Source: Ditylenchus dipsaci (taxonomy: Eukaryota > Nematoda > Chromadorea > Rhabditida > Anguinidae). Taken from it: a stretch of 64,000 bases of DNA. Positions 11,402 through 22,798 of the stretch are shown here, piece by piece (positions within the stretch are counted from its first letter, which is position 1; each line of letters starts with the position of its first letter). The stretch is taken from the NCBI GenBank assembly GCA_004194705.1, contig SADC01000870.1, positions 124,001 through 188,000 of the forward strand, in the 5' to 3' direction. The position numbers were made by a program, and so were the translations under genes. The notes beneath the pieces were generated by a model, which saw only the letters and a program-made list of their open reading frames with translations, was not told the origin of the DNA and ran no database searches.

Positions 11402-11770
11402 GAGATGGCATCCGGGATTTCGGGATTTTACTTTTGTTTTACCACTTTTCAACAAACATGGATAACTGAAAATTTCACAACCTCCAGCTACTTTTTATTC
11501 CTCTATCTATTGTATATTTTATTTTTTGATTTTTATTTAAAAATTTTTGACCTGCAAGCGAAATTGACCTGAATGGGATCCCGTTTTGTCACTTTCGGGA
11601 TTCATGATCGCAGGACCAAAATTTTTTAATAAAATTCAAAAAGTAAAATATACAATAGATAGAGGAATGAAAAGTAGCTGAACATTGTGAAATTTTAAGT
11701 TATCCATGTTTGTTGGAAAGTGGGCCAAAAGTGCGTTTTAAAAATTCCGAAATCCGGATGCCATCTCTAA
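11402..11770. mobile_element. MITE with TAGAGATGGCATCC ends
   Basis: Starts TAGAGATGGCATCCGG and ends CCGGATGCCATCTCTA. The arms continue with AACAAACATGGATAACT and CTCTATCTATTGTATATTTTA and their complements. No coding sequence. Confidence 0.85.
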
Positions 11771-12096
11771 TGCAAACCAACTATGCTGAACACAAATCCG
11801 GTATTAGAATTTGTTTTTTGCCTAGCAGGGATGTCAAAATAAAAAATTCACGAAATCATCATCTGCTTAATTATCTTCCGTGGAATTTCCGTGTGCGGAA
11901 TTCTTGCCTTGAAAACACGAAATATACGGATTTTCAAAATTAACCGACATGCAATGTCTTATGACCGTCTTAGAATACGGAAAAGTTGAAATGTTTCAAA
12001 AAGACATCAAGGAATTGTTTTGAGTAAAAAATACACCTGAATCTACAATTTAGCACATAGAAAAAGACTTTAAAAATTTTTCGTAAACAAAAATTA

Positions 12097-15000
12097 TCAG
12101 TAATTCAAGTAGTTGTGGTGGGATGGATGCATCATCAGTGAAGTCAGGGGGTCTTCTGAATTCGGTTGAGCAATCAATAGATTGTTGTTGCTCAGGTGAC
12201 TGTCCAGTGGACCAATTCCGTGATTTGTATTCAGCTGTTGTTGGTGGTGAATAATGCTGTTGATGTTTTGGCTGTAGGAGTTAGAGTTGTCGGTGGAGGT
12301 GACTGAAGTGTAGTCTGAGAAGTAGTCTGCCACTCCTAACTCACTGTTGTTGGTGGATGATGCATTGGCGGCTGCAGCTGCTGCTGATAATAGAGCACAT
12401 GAGTCTAACTAAAAATATAGTAAAACTTATATTTACTGGATTCTATCGAGGATTATATAGATACCGTATTTTCTCTAATAAACGCCCTCCCAAATCCGAT
12501 ATCTTTTTTTTTTTTATTGCATTTTGACCCTATTTTAGGTAACAAACCTTATGCACGTTATATACTAAAATGTAGCTATGTTTTCCAGCTACATTTTTTG
12601 ATGTATGATAGAGAAAATACGGTATGTATAAATTGTACCGGATATGACAAGGATCCACCCAAAAGCATCTCGGCTGAGGAATGGTTGCTCATGGAAGTGC
12701 TGGCATTTGTGCTACTGAAATTTTTTTCTGAATAATATTCGGCGAAAATTATATCTGTTAATCTAATTTTCAGACATGATGCTAAATTTGGCAGCTTTCT
12801 CCTAAAAGATTACGCTATCGTAATAAAATAGGCAACTAGGGTTGTCACACATGTTAACCAGATTTTTCAGAAAAATTTTACCTTATTTCCTGTTTTTAGG
12901 CTATTTTTCGCAAAAGATTTAGAATGTTGCCCAACGATTGAAAGCTTAGAATGTTGGCTACACAATGGCATTAAAAACGTTTTAATTTATTTTACCAAAA
13001 TGTGTCTATTTTAAAAAATCTATTTTATAACCGACCTATAGGATGCAGGTCATCCCTACAATGTTTGTTGGCGTTTAAAACCGTGATCCAAACTCACAAG
13101 GGATTTGTGCACGCTCTCAAGAATACGCGCTTTAAAAAACCGTCTCAATTTCATAGGTAAAGCCAGGCTGCCTACCTTGTTCGAAATTTTGATACCATTT
13201 GGTGTCCAAATCCTTCAGTTTTCAATCGCGTTGGAAAACTCTTAAAATTTTAGACAAAAAAAATATAAAAAAATAAATTAGGTCAATTTTTTTTGATAAA
13301 TTGAGTTAACTGTGTGACAACCCTATGGGCAAGCCAAGACAATACAGGGTGTATCACAAAAACTGGTGCAATTTTAAAAAATTGTGTACATAACCTCCTA
13401 TTTTTGATCCTATTTTTTAACTTCAGACCTAATTTTGAGCCACTTTTATAGAGAAAGTCGGTGTTGATGTTTTATAATGGTGAAAACTAAAAAATCTCAG
13501 CTAAAAAATAAGCTATTAACCAGTGAGGTTAGAAAAGTGTAAGGAGTCGAACTGGCCCGGGCAAGCTCAAAACTCAGTAGTTTTTTAGGTGGACTTTTTC
13601 CTATTTTTTAACTTCAGACCTAATTTTGAGCAACTTTTATGGAGAAAGTCGGTGTTAATGTTTCATAATGGTGAAAACAAAAGAATCTCAGCTACAAAAT
13701 GAGCTGTTAAACAGTGGATTTTGAAAAGTGTACGGGTTTGAACTGCCCCGGACAAGCTCAAAACTCAGTGGTTTCTCAGGTGGATTTTTGAATAAAATTT
13801 TGACTTCAAACCCCGTCTAGAAACAATTTTCGCAGGTGGATTTTAAGATGGATTTTTGTGTTCAAGCGCACTTTTCTGCAAGGTAGGGTAGATATATGGC
13901 CAGTTAGGGTGGGTAAGGAGTCAGATAGTATAGTTAAGTGTTTAGGTGGAATCTCCACAGTAAAACGTTGATATAACGTACACCGTGGGACCAGGTCAGT
14001 TGTATGTTATAGTAGACGAGGGCAGGCGAGGATAGGCGAGGATGGGCAAGGGTAGTATAGGATAGGCGAAAATAGGCGAGGATAGGCGATAGGCGAGGAT
14101 AGGCGAGGAGGCGAGGCAAGGGTAGTATAGGATAGGCGAAAATAGGCGAGGATAGGCGAAAATAGGCGAGGATAGGCGAGGGTAGGTGAGGATAGGAGCG
14201 ATAGAGTAGGTGGGTTAACAGGTAGGGTGGATGATCTACCCTTACCATTAACGCACTCGAAAAATTAATCTACCCGAACTACTAATGTAAATGAACAACT
14301 ACTGTTCTCGAACCAATAGAAAAGTACCCGATCACTAATGTTCCCGAACGGCATAGGCGCCGATAGGCGCCTGAAAACCCTAGTAGCATTTAGTATTTCC
14401 GTTGTACAAAATAAATTTTTACAAAAAAAAACTAAATAACCTAGAAAAAGAAGTAGGAATGTTGAAGGAAGTGCCCCCAGCGCCACAATGCTGCTGGATC
14501 TGCTGGTGTTGTAAGTTATTAAAGGAGTCAAAAGCTGAGGAGGAATGTTGCTGAAAACAGTAGATTAAGACTATTGATCCTGACCGTTACTAAAAAGGGC
14601 TAGGTGAAAACCGGCTTAACAAAAACTTGCTTAACGAAACACCGCTTAACGAAGACGTGCTAAGCGAAAAAAATTATATAGAAAGACAATAAAATTACTT
14701 GATAGATTTCCCAAGTAAAAATTATGAAATAAAAATTTTTACTTGGGAAATCTATCAAGTAATTTTATTGTTTTTTTACATTATTTTTTCGCTAAGCAGG
14801 TTTTCGTTAAGCAGGTTTTCACCTAGCCCTAAAAAGTCTTACCAAATGGTGTGTTTGCTGTTCCACCAGCGAGTTGTTCAGCTGTTGAAGATCAAAGTTG
14901 AGGAAGGGCAGTCGCATGTTCAACGCCGAGGCACACCCACTCTAAAAATGTGGGATGGATAAATTAGAGCTAAACTCGAACGAATTACCTGGTCCAGAAA

Positions 15001-18000
15001 ATTAGGCATCTTAGAGTGTTCATGATCCAGCTGAGAGAAGAGATCAGTCTGCTGGGGCTGCTGGCGCTCACTCCTGGCCCTTCATGATTATCTATCAAAC
15101 CATTGATCTGCAGATTACAGTTGAACAAAGAAGAGTCGATGTGCAGGTTGGCATCGGCCCATTGCCCGCATGCATGCCACCAGCAGACCTTGTCGCGTTC
15201 AGAAAGTTGGATGTTGAGATCGACTGGTTGTTGTTGTCCAACCCACACTGCTGCTGGAGCTGTTTTGAGGAGCAATTATGCACATTGGGCGAAGAGAGTA
15301 GTCCCTAAAATGATGAAAATTTCAAATTAATTTAGGATTATACGTAGGTTAAAAATTGTGGTTGTATTATAGTTGGGTAATTGCAGACAATTGCAAACGT
15401 ATACAATCGTCCGGACATTTGCCCAAAAGACGGACAATTGCAACCCTAATTCCGACATTTTCACTGTTTCATCGGAGAATTGTCGGATAAATTGAAAATT
15501 GTCAATTCTCAATTGTTCAACAATTGTCAATTGCGTCGTACAGTTGTCATGGACAACCTTAGGTTATACCACAAGTGTTTCAGTGGCAGGGTGGTTATTA
15601 GTATACTAAGTCGAGGTGACTAGGTGAGACCTAGCAGGTGACCTAGCCGCTACTCCCGAAAAAATATAAACCACAGAGGGTACCCGGCACACCTAATGAA
15701 TATTAGGGTTGTAAAATGGGGAAATAATCCCCGGCCCAAAAAATAAAATGGGGAAATAATTCCCCAAAATCGGGGAAATATGAACAGTGCAATTTACAGA
15801 AAAAGATTGATCTTAAATGAATAGTTAATAGTTGATTGTTTTCCACTTCCACGTATCAATTTTCCAATGGAAAGTAATTGTGGGGGATGGTATTTTTTAA
15901 TTCAGCCGAGTAAGCATCTTCACATTGAATTTAAAAAAATTATCACGCAGTCATCCTCTTAATGTCAGAAAAGTTCTTTTGAATCCAATGGTCAGCTACC
16001 CACACTTTAGGTCTCTACTAGTTACCCTCTGGCCATATATCCAAAACATGGCTTACTGCAGCATGAGAAGACAAAACAGAAGGTGAATGAGAGGAAGGCA
16101 GCATGGAAACATCAAAGCCACCATTTTCACTGAACTGTTGACGAATAAACTCTTCTGTGGAATTAAGCAGCAGGCCTGAACCCTCCAGTAAAGCGGCTGT
16201 GTCCGACGGCAAGTCTTCCAGTTTGATAGCTTTGGCTGCCTGAACACACAAAAGGGTAAATCACAATCCGCAAGAACTGTAGAAAAATAGACCCTAACCT
16301 TTGGAGAGAAAATTACCGAGATCGGCTCATTCGGCTGATGGCCAAGACCCTCCAGCTGTGGTAGCTTAGAATCGGCGGTACTGAACATAGAATTCTTTGC
16401 GAACGACTTATGAGACCGCGGCGGAGGCCGCTTGCGAGTAGTGCTCGAAAACATGACGGATGCGGAGTTGATGCTGTTGGCAGTAGAAGTTGTATTTTCG
16501 TCGCTCATCTCACACTGGAATTCGCCCTGCAATACCAAATTAGGAATTTTTTATTTAAAGTTTTTGCCGAGCAAAAGCACTCACCAAACGTTTCTTGGCA
16601 GCAGTGGCATAAGTGAGCAGACGAATGTCCGTGTCCTAAAATTCTTGGAATAGAAACTTAATGCCATTGAAATAGCATTGAAATTAGTGGTATCGAAAAT
16701 AGTAGCTACCTGGACAGAGTCGGTCTCGTTTTTCCTCAGATGCATCTCCTTGTGGCACTTTAGCGAGTTCTTCCATTTAAATGTCATTGTGCAGATGTTG
16801 CAGACAAAGGGTTTGGCATCATCTCCAAAAGAATGGTTTTAATTTATAGGAGCAAGGACTGTACTTACTACTATTTTTAACGAATTATTATAGCATCCCT
16901 AGGTGATAATTAGATATAAGCTCCCTAGGGGCTACCCTATCTAGGCGTTTTATTCCTAGCCGTATCTTAGCCAGTCTCCGAATTTAACACCCTATCACAA
17001 ACGAAAGAATGCACCTGACACAAACGGGCTACCACCTCGTAGCCTATCAAAGAACGTTATATGCCAAAACAAGCGCCTTAGCTAGCTTGTCGCTGCCCCA
17101 CAGGCGAAAGTTTCCTATGGAGTCTTACAGGCAAAAACATTACACGACAATATTTTGGCATATATTTTTTATAGGCCATGGTGCGTCCTTTTCACAATTA
17201 GGGTTTGGACCAATCTAAAAGACGGATACTTGTGGCATCTGTAAGACTTTTATAAATTTCTAGTAACTGCGTAAACCCAGAAAAAAATTCTAACCTCCGG
17301 CTCCCTTCAAAGGGCCATGCCGTCTCCGACAACGGATGTCTCCCGCCAATTCAAATTATTTTCTTCATCGTTGGATTTACGTTCGAATTTTCCAACTTGG
17401 TCTCTAACAAAACTATGCCTAAAATCAAATTCTAGGCCTTGTTTTGTTAGAAACCAAGCTCGAAAATCCATACAGAACTCGAATGATAAGGCAAAAAAAT
17501 TTGAATTGGCGAGGACGATTCCAAACAGGTGGCAATGGCCTTTTAAAATTTTTGCTCACCAACTTTGCTTTTGGTTTCCTCTACTTTTCTTACACACCCT
17601 GGTTAGCCTATTTCACTCAAGGAGACCTATGGAAGAAGATTAAATGAGAGCCACATGTATTAAATGAGAGCCACATGCAGAGAGCCACATGTAGGCACAC
17701 CAATAGAAGCGCCCATAGCTTTGGGACACCTACACTATGGCACAATTTTCACTTACTGTGTATCCGCTTATGATTCCAAAGGGTAGATCGCCTGTTAAAG
17801 CGGGACTGGCAGATCTGAAAAAAAAACACTGGTTAGCTGACCTTATAAAATATCCGTGCAGACAGAATGCTTACATCACACTGAAACGGCTTCATGCCTG
17901 TCTGAAAATTTGAGTTTGATGAAACAATCACGCTTGGCCAATGGCCAGCATTAGAAAACATACGTGAGAGTTCTGATGCTCCTAAAAAAAACCAATCAAA

Positions 18001-20189
18001 AAATAAAATCAAATGTAGAGACCAATAAACAATACCTCCAATTCCATTTTGGACCCAAATTTGGATGAGCATAAGTTACAGGGGTACGGCCTTTTGCGAT
18101 CGTTACTCAGCGATCTTCCCACTAAATTGATTAACGGTTATTTAATAAGAAAAAATTATGCCAATTTTACAGGAGGAAAGAGATGAGGCACCCATTTCGT
18201 TCAAATGCTTGAGCACAGAATTCTGCTGGGAAGAGGAAGATTCACTGGCAGGAGATTGATGACCGTTTTCTTGGAGAATGCCATCGAATATTTGCTGATG
18301 ACTGTGGTCGAAGTAGGCCATTCTGGAAGCACTACTCACTACCGGGGATGTACAGGCTGAAAAATGAAAGTTATTTGTCATGGCTCGTCCAGGAACCCGG
18401 CGATAGAATGTTTTACATGCAAGACATACATTAAGTGAGCCACCTAAAGTGACATACAGTCCACTCTCTATAAACTGGACCACTTCAATACGTCGAGTGT
18501 TATTAAGTTCAAGCTAAGTTAGCTCTTCACAAACCGTTCAAGGCACCAATTTTTAAAAAGATATCATGATTTGTATGCTCATTCAGAGAAATTTCTTAAA
18601 TTTTAGGGTCGACCACCTCAGAGGGGTAACTATCCAGGTAGTAACTGAGTATTGAGTTTCTGGATAGTTAAAACGGCATTTCGGTCTTAAAAGACCATTG
18701 CCGTCTACGACGACGATTGTCCCCCGCCAATTCGAAAAAAATTCCTAATCATTGAATTTCTGTACGGATTTTTCAACTTGGTTTCTAACAAAACTTCACT
18801 TAAAATTAAATTCCAAGCCTTGTTTTGTTAGAAACCAAGTTGAAAAATCCGTACAGAAGTTCAATGATTAGGCAAAAAAATTTGAATTGGCGTGTGACAA
18901 TCCAGAACGCGTGACCATGGTCTTTTAACAAATTGTTTTCAACACACGTTTTTAAATCGAATAGAATATTTTGTTCGGCATTCGGAGGTGATAAATATTT
19001 CGGGATAAAACGGAAATATGCCACGTTCAGGCGAAAAAGTGCCACGTTTTTGTGAAAAAGTGCCACGTTTTTGTGAAAAAGTGCCACGTTTTTTCGATTT
19101 TAGTCAAGAAGGCGAAAAAGTGCCACGTTTTAGTGAAAGAATGCCACGTTTTAGTAAAAAAGTGCCACGTTTTTTTTCAAATTTGCCTAGTTTTGCACAG
19201 ATATGCCTGGTTTTATTGGTCGCTTTGTTCCCAAGGACATATCAATAGCAAGCTAATGGTAATCTTCAAAATTTCAGGTGTAAACCATTGATTTGTGTAA
19301 GAAACCTTATTGTCAGAAAACGTGGCAGATTTTCACAAAAACTTGGCACTTTTTCACTAAGACGTGGCACTTTTTCACTGAAACATGGCACTTTATACAA
19401 AATGTGGCAGATTTTCACTAAAACGTGGCACTTTTTCCCTAAATCGTGGCACTTTTTCGCCTTCTTGACTAGAATCGAAAAAACGTGGCACTTTTTCGCC
19501 AGAACGTGGCATTTTCACGTATCGTCCAATATTTCGTTGACCAATTGACCTGTGAACCAATTAACCAATTGACCGGTGGACCAATTACGCATGGATCAAT
19601 TCGCCGCCCGCCAACGAATGTGGGCTAATATACTGGGAGAAAAATAAACAAAATAAAAACCTTCGCGAGTTAAACCCTTCTCGAGTTGACCTTCGCGAGT
19701 TAAATTGTTCGCGACCCTCGTCCGTTATTTAAATTATTTATTGCTTCAACAATTTGTTGAAGTTTGTAACAAAAAAAATATCTATAATTACTTGCAAAAA
19801 ATCTGTAATTATTGAGATTTCTACCAAAGTTTTTGCTTAAATATACACTTACTTGGAATCTTATTGGGAGACACTCCCAGTAAACCTCTCGCAGTATCAC
19901 CTTCTGCAACCTGCGCCACCGGGGAAGTTGAGCAAGAAGAAGATACTGAACAGGAAGCCTGATGTTGTTCAAACGAGCTTTTGTTTACCACCACTCTCGA
20001 GTTGTTGTGCTGATCCTTCGGCTCAAAGTGCGCCAAGTTGGAGGACCCACTGCTGCTGTTAATAATTGGGAGTATGGTGTTGTGATGTGCATGGTGGTGA
20101 TTCACAAGAATATGGTGGTGACTGTGTTGTGGGTGATGGTAGGTGGTCTGCGACAGCTGAGAATTGCCCTGGTGCACCTCCATTTCCAT
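12097..20189 (-). CDS. C2H2 zinc-finger transcription factor, 13 exons
   Basis: Probably a nuclear DNA-binding regulator. Exons in gene order: 19853-20189 (ATG at 20189, in-frame TAA just upstream), 18171-18356, 18036-18121, 17964-17981, 17875-17901, 17757-17814, 16710-16822, 16585-16635, 16317-16526, 16057-16239, 14989-15304, 14843-14941, 12097-12408. Phases agree except inside 14989-15304. The N-terminus is histidine-rich (HHPQHSHHH). Three fingers of the form C-X2-C-X12-H-X3-H follow: CNLC...HQNSH, CDIC...HKRIH and CNIC...HKEMH, joined by TGMKPF and NDAKPF, which resemble the classic TGEKPF linker. The rest is low-complexity Q/N/S-rich sequence, as in many activation or repression domains, ending NYLNY-stop. 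A basic KRPPPRSHKS may be a nuclear localisation signal. The first finger is spread over two exons, its histidines on an 18-nt exon. I cannot name the orthologue. Confidence 0.82.
12464..12622. mobile_element. TA-flanked MITE, CCGTATTTTCTCTAATA ends
   Basis: TA at 12462-12463 and 12623-12624. Starts CCGTATTTTCTCTAATAAAC and ends GATAGAGAAAATACGG. Lies in the last long intron of the zinc-finger gene. Relatives: 22663-22798, 35298-35528, the right end at 45055, and weaker ones near 45995, 54592 and 62830. Confidence 0.85.
12838..13326. mobile_element. MITE with TAGGGTTGTCACACA ends
   Basis: TAGGGTTGTCACACATGTTAAC at the left (shown here as TAGGGTTGTCACACA plus GTTAAC) and GTTAACTGTGTGACAACCCTA at the right (GTTAAC, GTGTGACAACCCTA) form terminal inverted repeats. 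A TAGGGYTGT start is shared with small palindromes at 26812-26946 and 29096-29187. This resembles hAT-type ends but no transposase supports that. Confidence 0.7.
13409..13790. repeat. Two direct repeats of about 190 bp
   Basis: CCTATTTTTTAACTTCAGAC starts at 13409 and again at 13600, and the similarity continues through GAGAAAGTCGGTGTT, ATAATGGTGAAAAC, and GCAAGCTCAAAACTCAGT. A local tandem duplication. Confidence 0.8.
14015..14210. repeat. Minisatellite, GGATAGGCGA units
   Basis: More than ten copies of GAGGATAGGCG and GAAAATAGGCG variants. The proline/leucine-rich reverse-strand frame here is a by-product of the repeat. Confidence 0.92.
14441..14550 (-). CDS. Possible alternative exon of the zinc-finger gene
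   Basis: Acceptor TGTTTTCAG and a glutamine-rich frame (QHSSSAFDSFNNLQHQQIQQ) match the style of the neighbouring exons. Its 5' phase fits the preceding exon (14843-14941), but the only clear donor leaves a phase that hits a stop in the last exon. It may be an alternative exon, a skipped relic, or again affected by a one-base error. Coordinates are those of the acceptor and the best donor. Confidence 0.4.
14596..14830. mobile_element. Foldback MITE, GCTTAACGAAA word
   Basis: Starts AGGGCTAGGTGAAAACC and ends with its complement. Arms repeat GCTTAACGAAA about four times on the left and CGTTAAGCAGG/CGCTAAGCAGG on the right. The centre has a long perfect palindrome around ACTTGATAGATTTCCCAAGT. 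It sits in an intron of the zinc-finger gene. Confidence 0.85.
15340..15560. mobile_element. Inverted repeat rich in ACAATTG
   Basis: The ACAATTG/CAATTGT word recurs many times (GTAATTGCAGACAATTGC, GGACAATTGCAACCC, AACAATTGTCAATTGCG) between imperfect ends GGTTG and CAACC. Probably another small word-repeat element in an intron of the zinc-finger gene. Confidence 0.5.
17310..17550. mobile_element. MITE family A, copy 1
   Basis: Inverted arms GCCAATTCAAATT / AATTTGAATTGGC and CCAACTTGGTCTCTAAC / GTTAGAAACCAAGC, with GGCCATGCC at the left matched by a GGCAATGGCC at the right. A second copy of the family is at 18685-18925; both are in introns of the zinc-finger gene. Confidence 0.8.
18685..18925. 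mobile_element. MITE family A, copy 2
   Basis: Starts TTAAAAGACCATTGCCGTC and ends GACCATGGTCTTTTAAC. Inner arms GCCAATTCG / GAATTGGCG, TGTACGGATTTTTCAACTTG / complement, and TTTCTAACAAAAC / complement match copy 1 closely. Confidence 0.82.
19015..19525. mobile_element. Foldback repeat, AAAGTGCCACGTTTT word
   Basis: The left part repeats GTGCCACGTTTT(T/A)GTGAAAAA at least six times; the right part has the complement (AAACGTGGCACTTTTTC) about seven times. The arms are separated by about 140 bp of unrelated sequence. Short frames here are lysine/phenylalanine repeats produced by the word. Confidence 0.85.
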
Positions 20190-21950
20190 TGAAATACTTG
20201 GCGCTTATAGAAGAGGCAGCTTTAAAGGCCTCCTGATCTCTGTTCTATTCCTGAAATATTTGTGTGAAAAAGTATTTGTATTTTTTATTGTGGTTCGAAA
20301 GACGATGGGATGTCAATAAAAATCAGGCTGTTGTAACATTGCTTTTTTATATTTGTAAGCGAAAAAATAAACGAGAAAGGGCAAAAATGATTTGTGAATG
20401 TATTTGGAGCAGGGATAGGGTGATAAAAGGCGTGGAAATCAGTGGAGGATTTAGCAACAAGATAGGAGTATGATTAATACTCTTGGCCAAAAAGTGCAGA
20501 TTGGATTTTAAGAAAAAGAGTTGTTTTTATTTTTTGGGAAAAAATTACAGGATGACGCGAAAAATTTTTCCTCAGGAAATGGAAGGTAGCAAAATTTTAC
20601 CTTCACATCATACACCAAATAAATTTGGGGCTCAAGAGAAAACGACCTGTGAAAAAAATAGGTTCGAGGTTGTTTCAGGTTTCAAAAGTAAGTCTTTTGA
20701 AATCAGCCAAAACTTTGTACAACAGCTTATTTCAACTAATCAAAGCCTTAAAAAAGTTTTCAACTTTCAGCAATACATATTGTGATGCCCCGAATAGCGT
20801 AATATAATTTTAAAATTTTCTCACAAAGCTTAGAAATGAAAAACTAAAATTTTATGCTCTATTTAATGGACCGATAGCGAGCAATACACAATTCTGGTCG
20901 CAACTAGGGCTTAACTTCGTCAAATAACTGATAGTTATGGGCAAAATTTACTGGTATAAAAAATTTCAATCTTTTTTTAAAGTTTCAGTACCAACAGGTA
21001 GCCCTGCGATTCTTATTTCAAACAAGGTATCATTTGTTGCAACATCTCTTCAGAATGTACTACAAAAGGGTGAAATTATGAACCAAATTATTTTTCTGAC
21101 TTGCTTCATGTCTAGCCTTTTGGTGTTTTCTTTTTCAAAGATGTTGCAATGAATAATACTTCGTAAGAAACTAGAATTGCAGGGCTTAACGATATTGTTA
21201 TCAATTAAAAAAGATTGAAATTTTGAGAGAAACAGACAGAACGAAAATCTGTGACCAAAAAGTTAACCTATGACAAAAGGGTTTGCCAGATAAGAAATAG
21301 CCATTCTGTTAATTTGTCCCCCTCCCACAACGAAATTGTCAATAAGCGTGAAAACGACACAAACTGGCAATGCCTACACCAAAGAGTATCTTATTCATGC
21401 AGGATTACCGTTGGGCTATAGAAAAAATCTAGTCATCTAGATTTTTTGAGATACAATCGTTTTTTCCCTATCTATCCAAGCTATTTTTGCTGGAGTGCAA
21501 GCAAAAAATTATTGGAATGAAGCAGAGGGACACAAAAATGTTTTCTTCTGGTCGATCTTTGCTTTCTTCAAGACTTTTTTGTTGTGCCTTTCGAGCAGCG
21601 AAAACCATCAGAGGGCTGGAGCAAAAAATAAAAAGACGAACCATCCCCACAATTCTTATACTTTTTCTTTTTAACAGAGGGGTAGAAGGTTGGGGTTTGT
21701 GGGTAGATGATGGATCGCCTGTCCTTGGTCCAACGTTTTGGTATATACAAAAGAGTAGTAGATGGAGCGGGTTAGGTCTTGATTAAGCAGGTAAATGCCT
21801 CTGGCCATCAATAGTACTGTCAATTTGAGGGTTTGCTCTTGCAATTTATGGACAAGTAAACAAAGCTTTTTTTGGCAGAATCAAGGAATTCAACAACAAA
21901 ATAATTTTGAAATTGAGAGCGTGTTTTTGAGCAGGAGAATTAAGGTTTAT
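20190..21950. other. Upstream region of the zinc-finger gene; no gene seen
   Basis: No splice-supported exon on either strand. A possible acceptor lies near 20252 on the minus strand, so a 5' non-coding exon could exist upstream of the ATG. No promoter motif was recognised. Confidence 0.4.
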
Positions 21951-21951
21951 A

Positions 21952-22345
21952 CAGTCAAACCTCTATATAACGGCCCCCTTAAAAGTTCGTTCCCACCTTG
22001 GGTCCGACACTTTTTTTAGCTCGATTTTCAAGGCTTTTTTTAAATTCTGTTTTGACAGTCTGGTCGCAAATATCGCAAGGATTCCGATTTTGCCGATCGT
22101 TTTTCAATATTTGAATAATTTTACTTTTAAAAATACAAAACCTCTATATAACGCCCTCTAAAAAAAATTAGAGGACCGTTATATAGAGGTTTTGTATTTT
22201 TAAAAGTAAATTATTAAAATATTGAAAACGATCGGCAAAATCGGAATCCTTGCGATATTTGCGACCAGACTGTCAAAACAGAATTTAAAAAAAGCCTTGA
22301 AAATCGAGCTAAAAAAAGTGTCGGACCCAAGGTGGGAACGAACTC
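21952..22345. mobile_element. pogo-type MITE, CTATATAACG word, right end lost
   Basis: TA at 21950-21951, then CAGTCAAACCTCTATATAACG. Long arms (TTCGTTCCCACCTTGGGTCC, GATCGTTTTTCAATATT and complements) meet at a palindrome with two more CTCTATATAACG copies at 22140-22190. The right terminus stops at AACGAACT and is replaced by another inverted repeat at 22350. Very similar internal words occur at 24834-25259 and 46035-46434. Confidence 0.82.
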
Positions 22346-22354
22346 AATTTTTCT

Positions 22355-22520
22355 CGCCGACAATATTTTTTGGTGTATAAAAATCACGATTTTTGCTTGG
22401 CCTGTGGTTTGGGGCAGGCATACCCAGAGGCAACCCACTGATTAGAGCCCGAACCACGGGGGACCAAGCAAAAATCGTGGTTTTCAAATTATATACCGAA
22501 ATAATATTGTCGGCTAGAAA
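22355..22520. mobile_element. Short MITE with GCTTGG centre
   Basis: Arms CCGACAATATTTTTTGGTGTA and the complement of ATACCGAAATAATATTGTCGG (first and last 18-20 bases). Inner ATCACGATTTTTGCTTGG is mirrored as CCAAGCAAAAATCGTGGT. Confidence 0.75.
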
Positions 22521-22662
22521 AATCAATCAGTAAAAACAGAATTTCGAAAAACGCTCTATAAAAAAACTTACGACTATTTCAAAGCCAGGGGGCTTCTTGA
22601 CACAGCCTGTATTACAAGACTAGTCAAAAGCATATCAAAAATTTTTGCTTTTAAAGGGCATA

Positions 22663-22798
22663 CCGTATTTTCTCTAATAGAGCCCCGGGGGCTTTATTTC
22701 GGATGCCCAAAAATCTTGAAATTGTAAATTAAAAATGGCCCTAACTCTGAAGTTCTAGTCAAAAAACAAAGAGGGCGGTTCTATTAGAAGAAATAAGG
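22663..22798. mobile_element. TA-flanked MITE, CCGTATTTTCTCTAATA ends
   Basis: TA at 22661-22662 and 22799-22800. Starts CCGTATTTTCTCTAATAGAG and ends CTATTAGAAGAAATAAGG; GCCCCGGGGGC near the left end. Same family as 12464-12622. Confidence 0.75.

Noticed and set aside
13934..14248. Minus frame rich in proline, leucine and tyrosine
   Set aside because: It is the translation of the GGATAGGCGA minisatellite.
16018..16056. Stop codon of the zinc-finger protein at 16018-16020
   Set aside because: A better donor (GCTGCA-GTAAGC at 16056) keeps phase with the next exon, and the downstream exons share its Q/N/S-rich style. A short isoform ending at 16018 remains possible.
18142..18483. Frame containing CLACKTFYRR, reminiscent of a nuclear-receptor zinc module
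   Set aside because: That part lies upstream of the strong acceptor at 18357 and is intron; only 18171-18356 joins in phase with the other exons, and no second zinc module follows.
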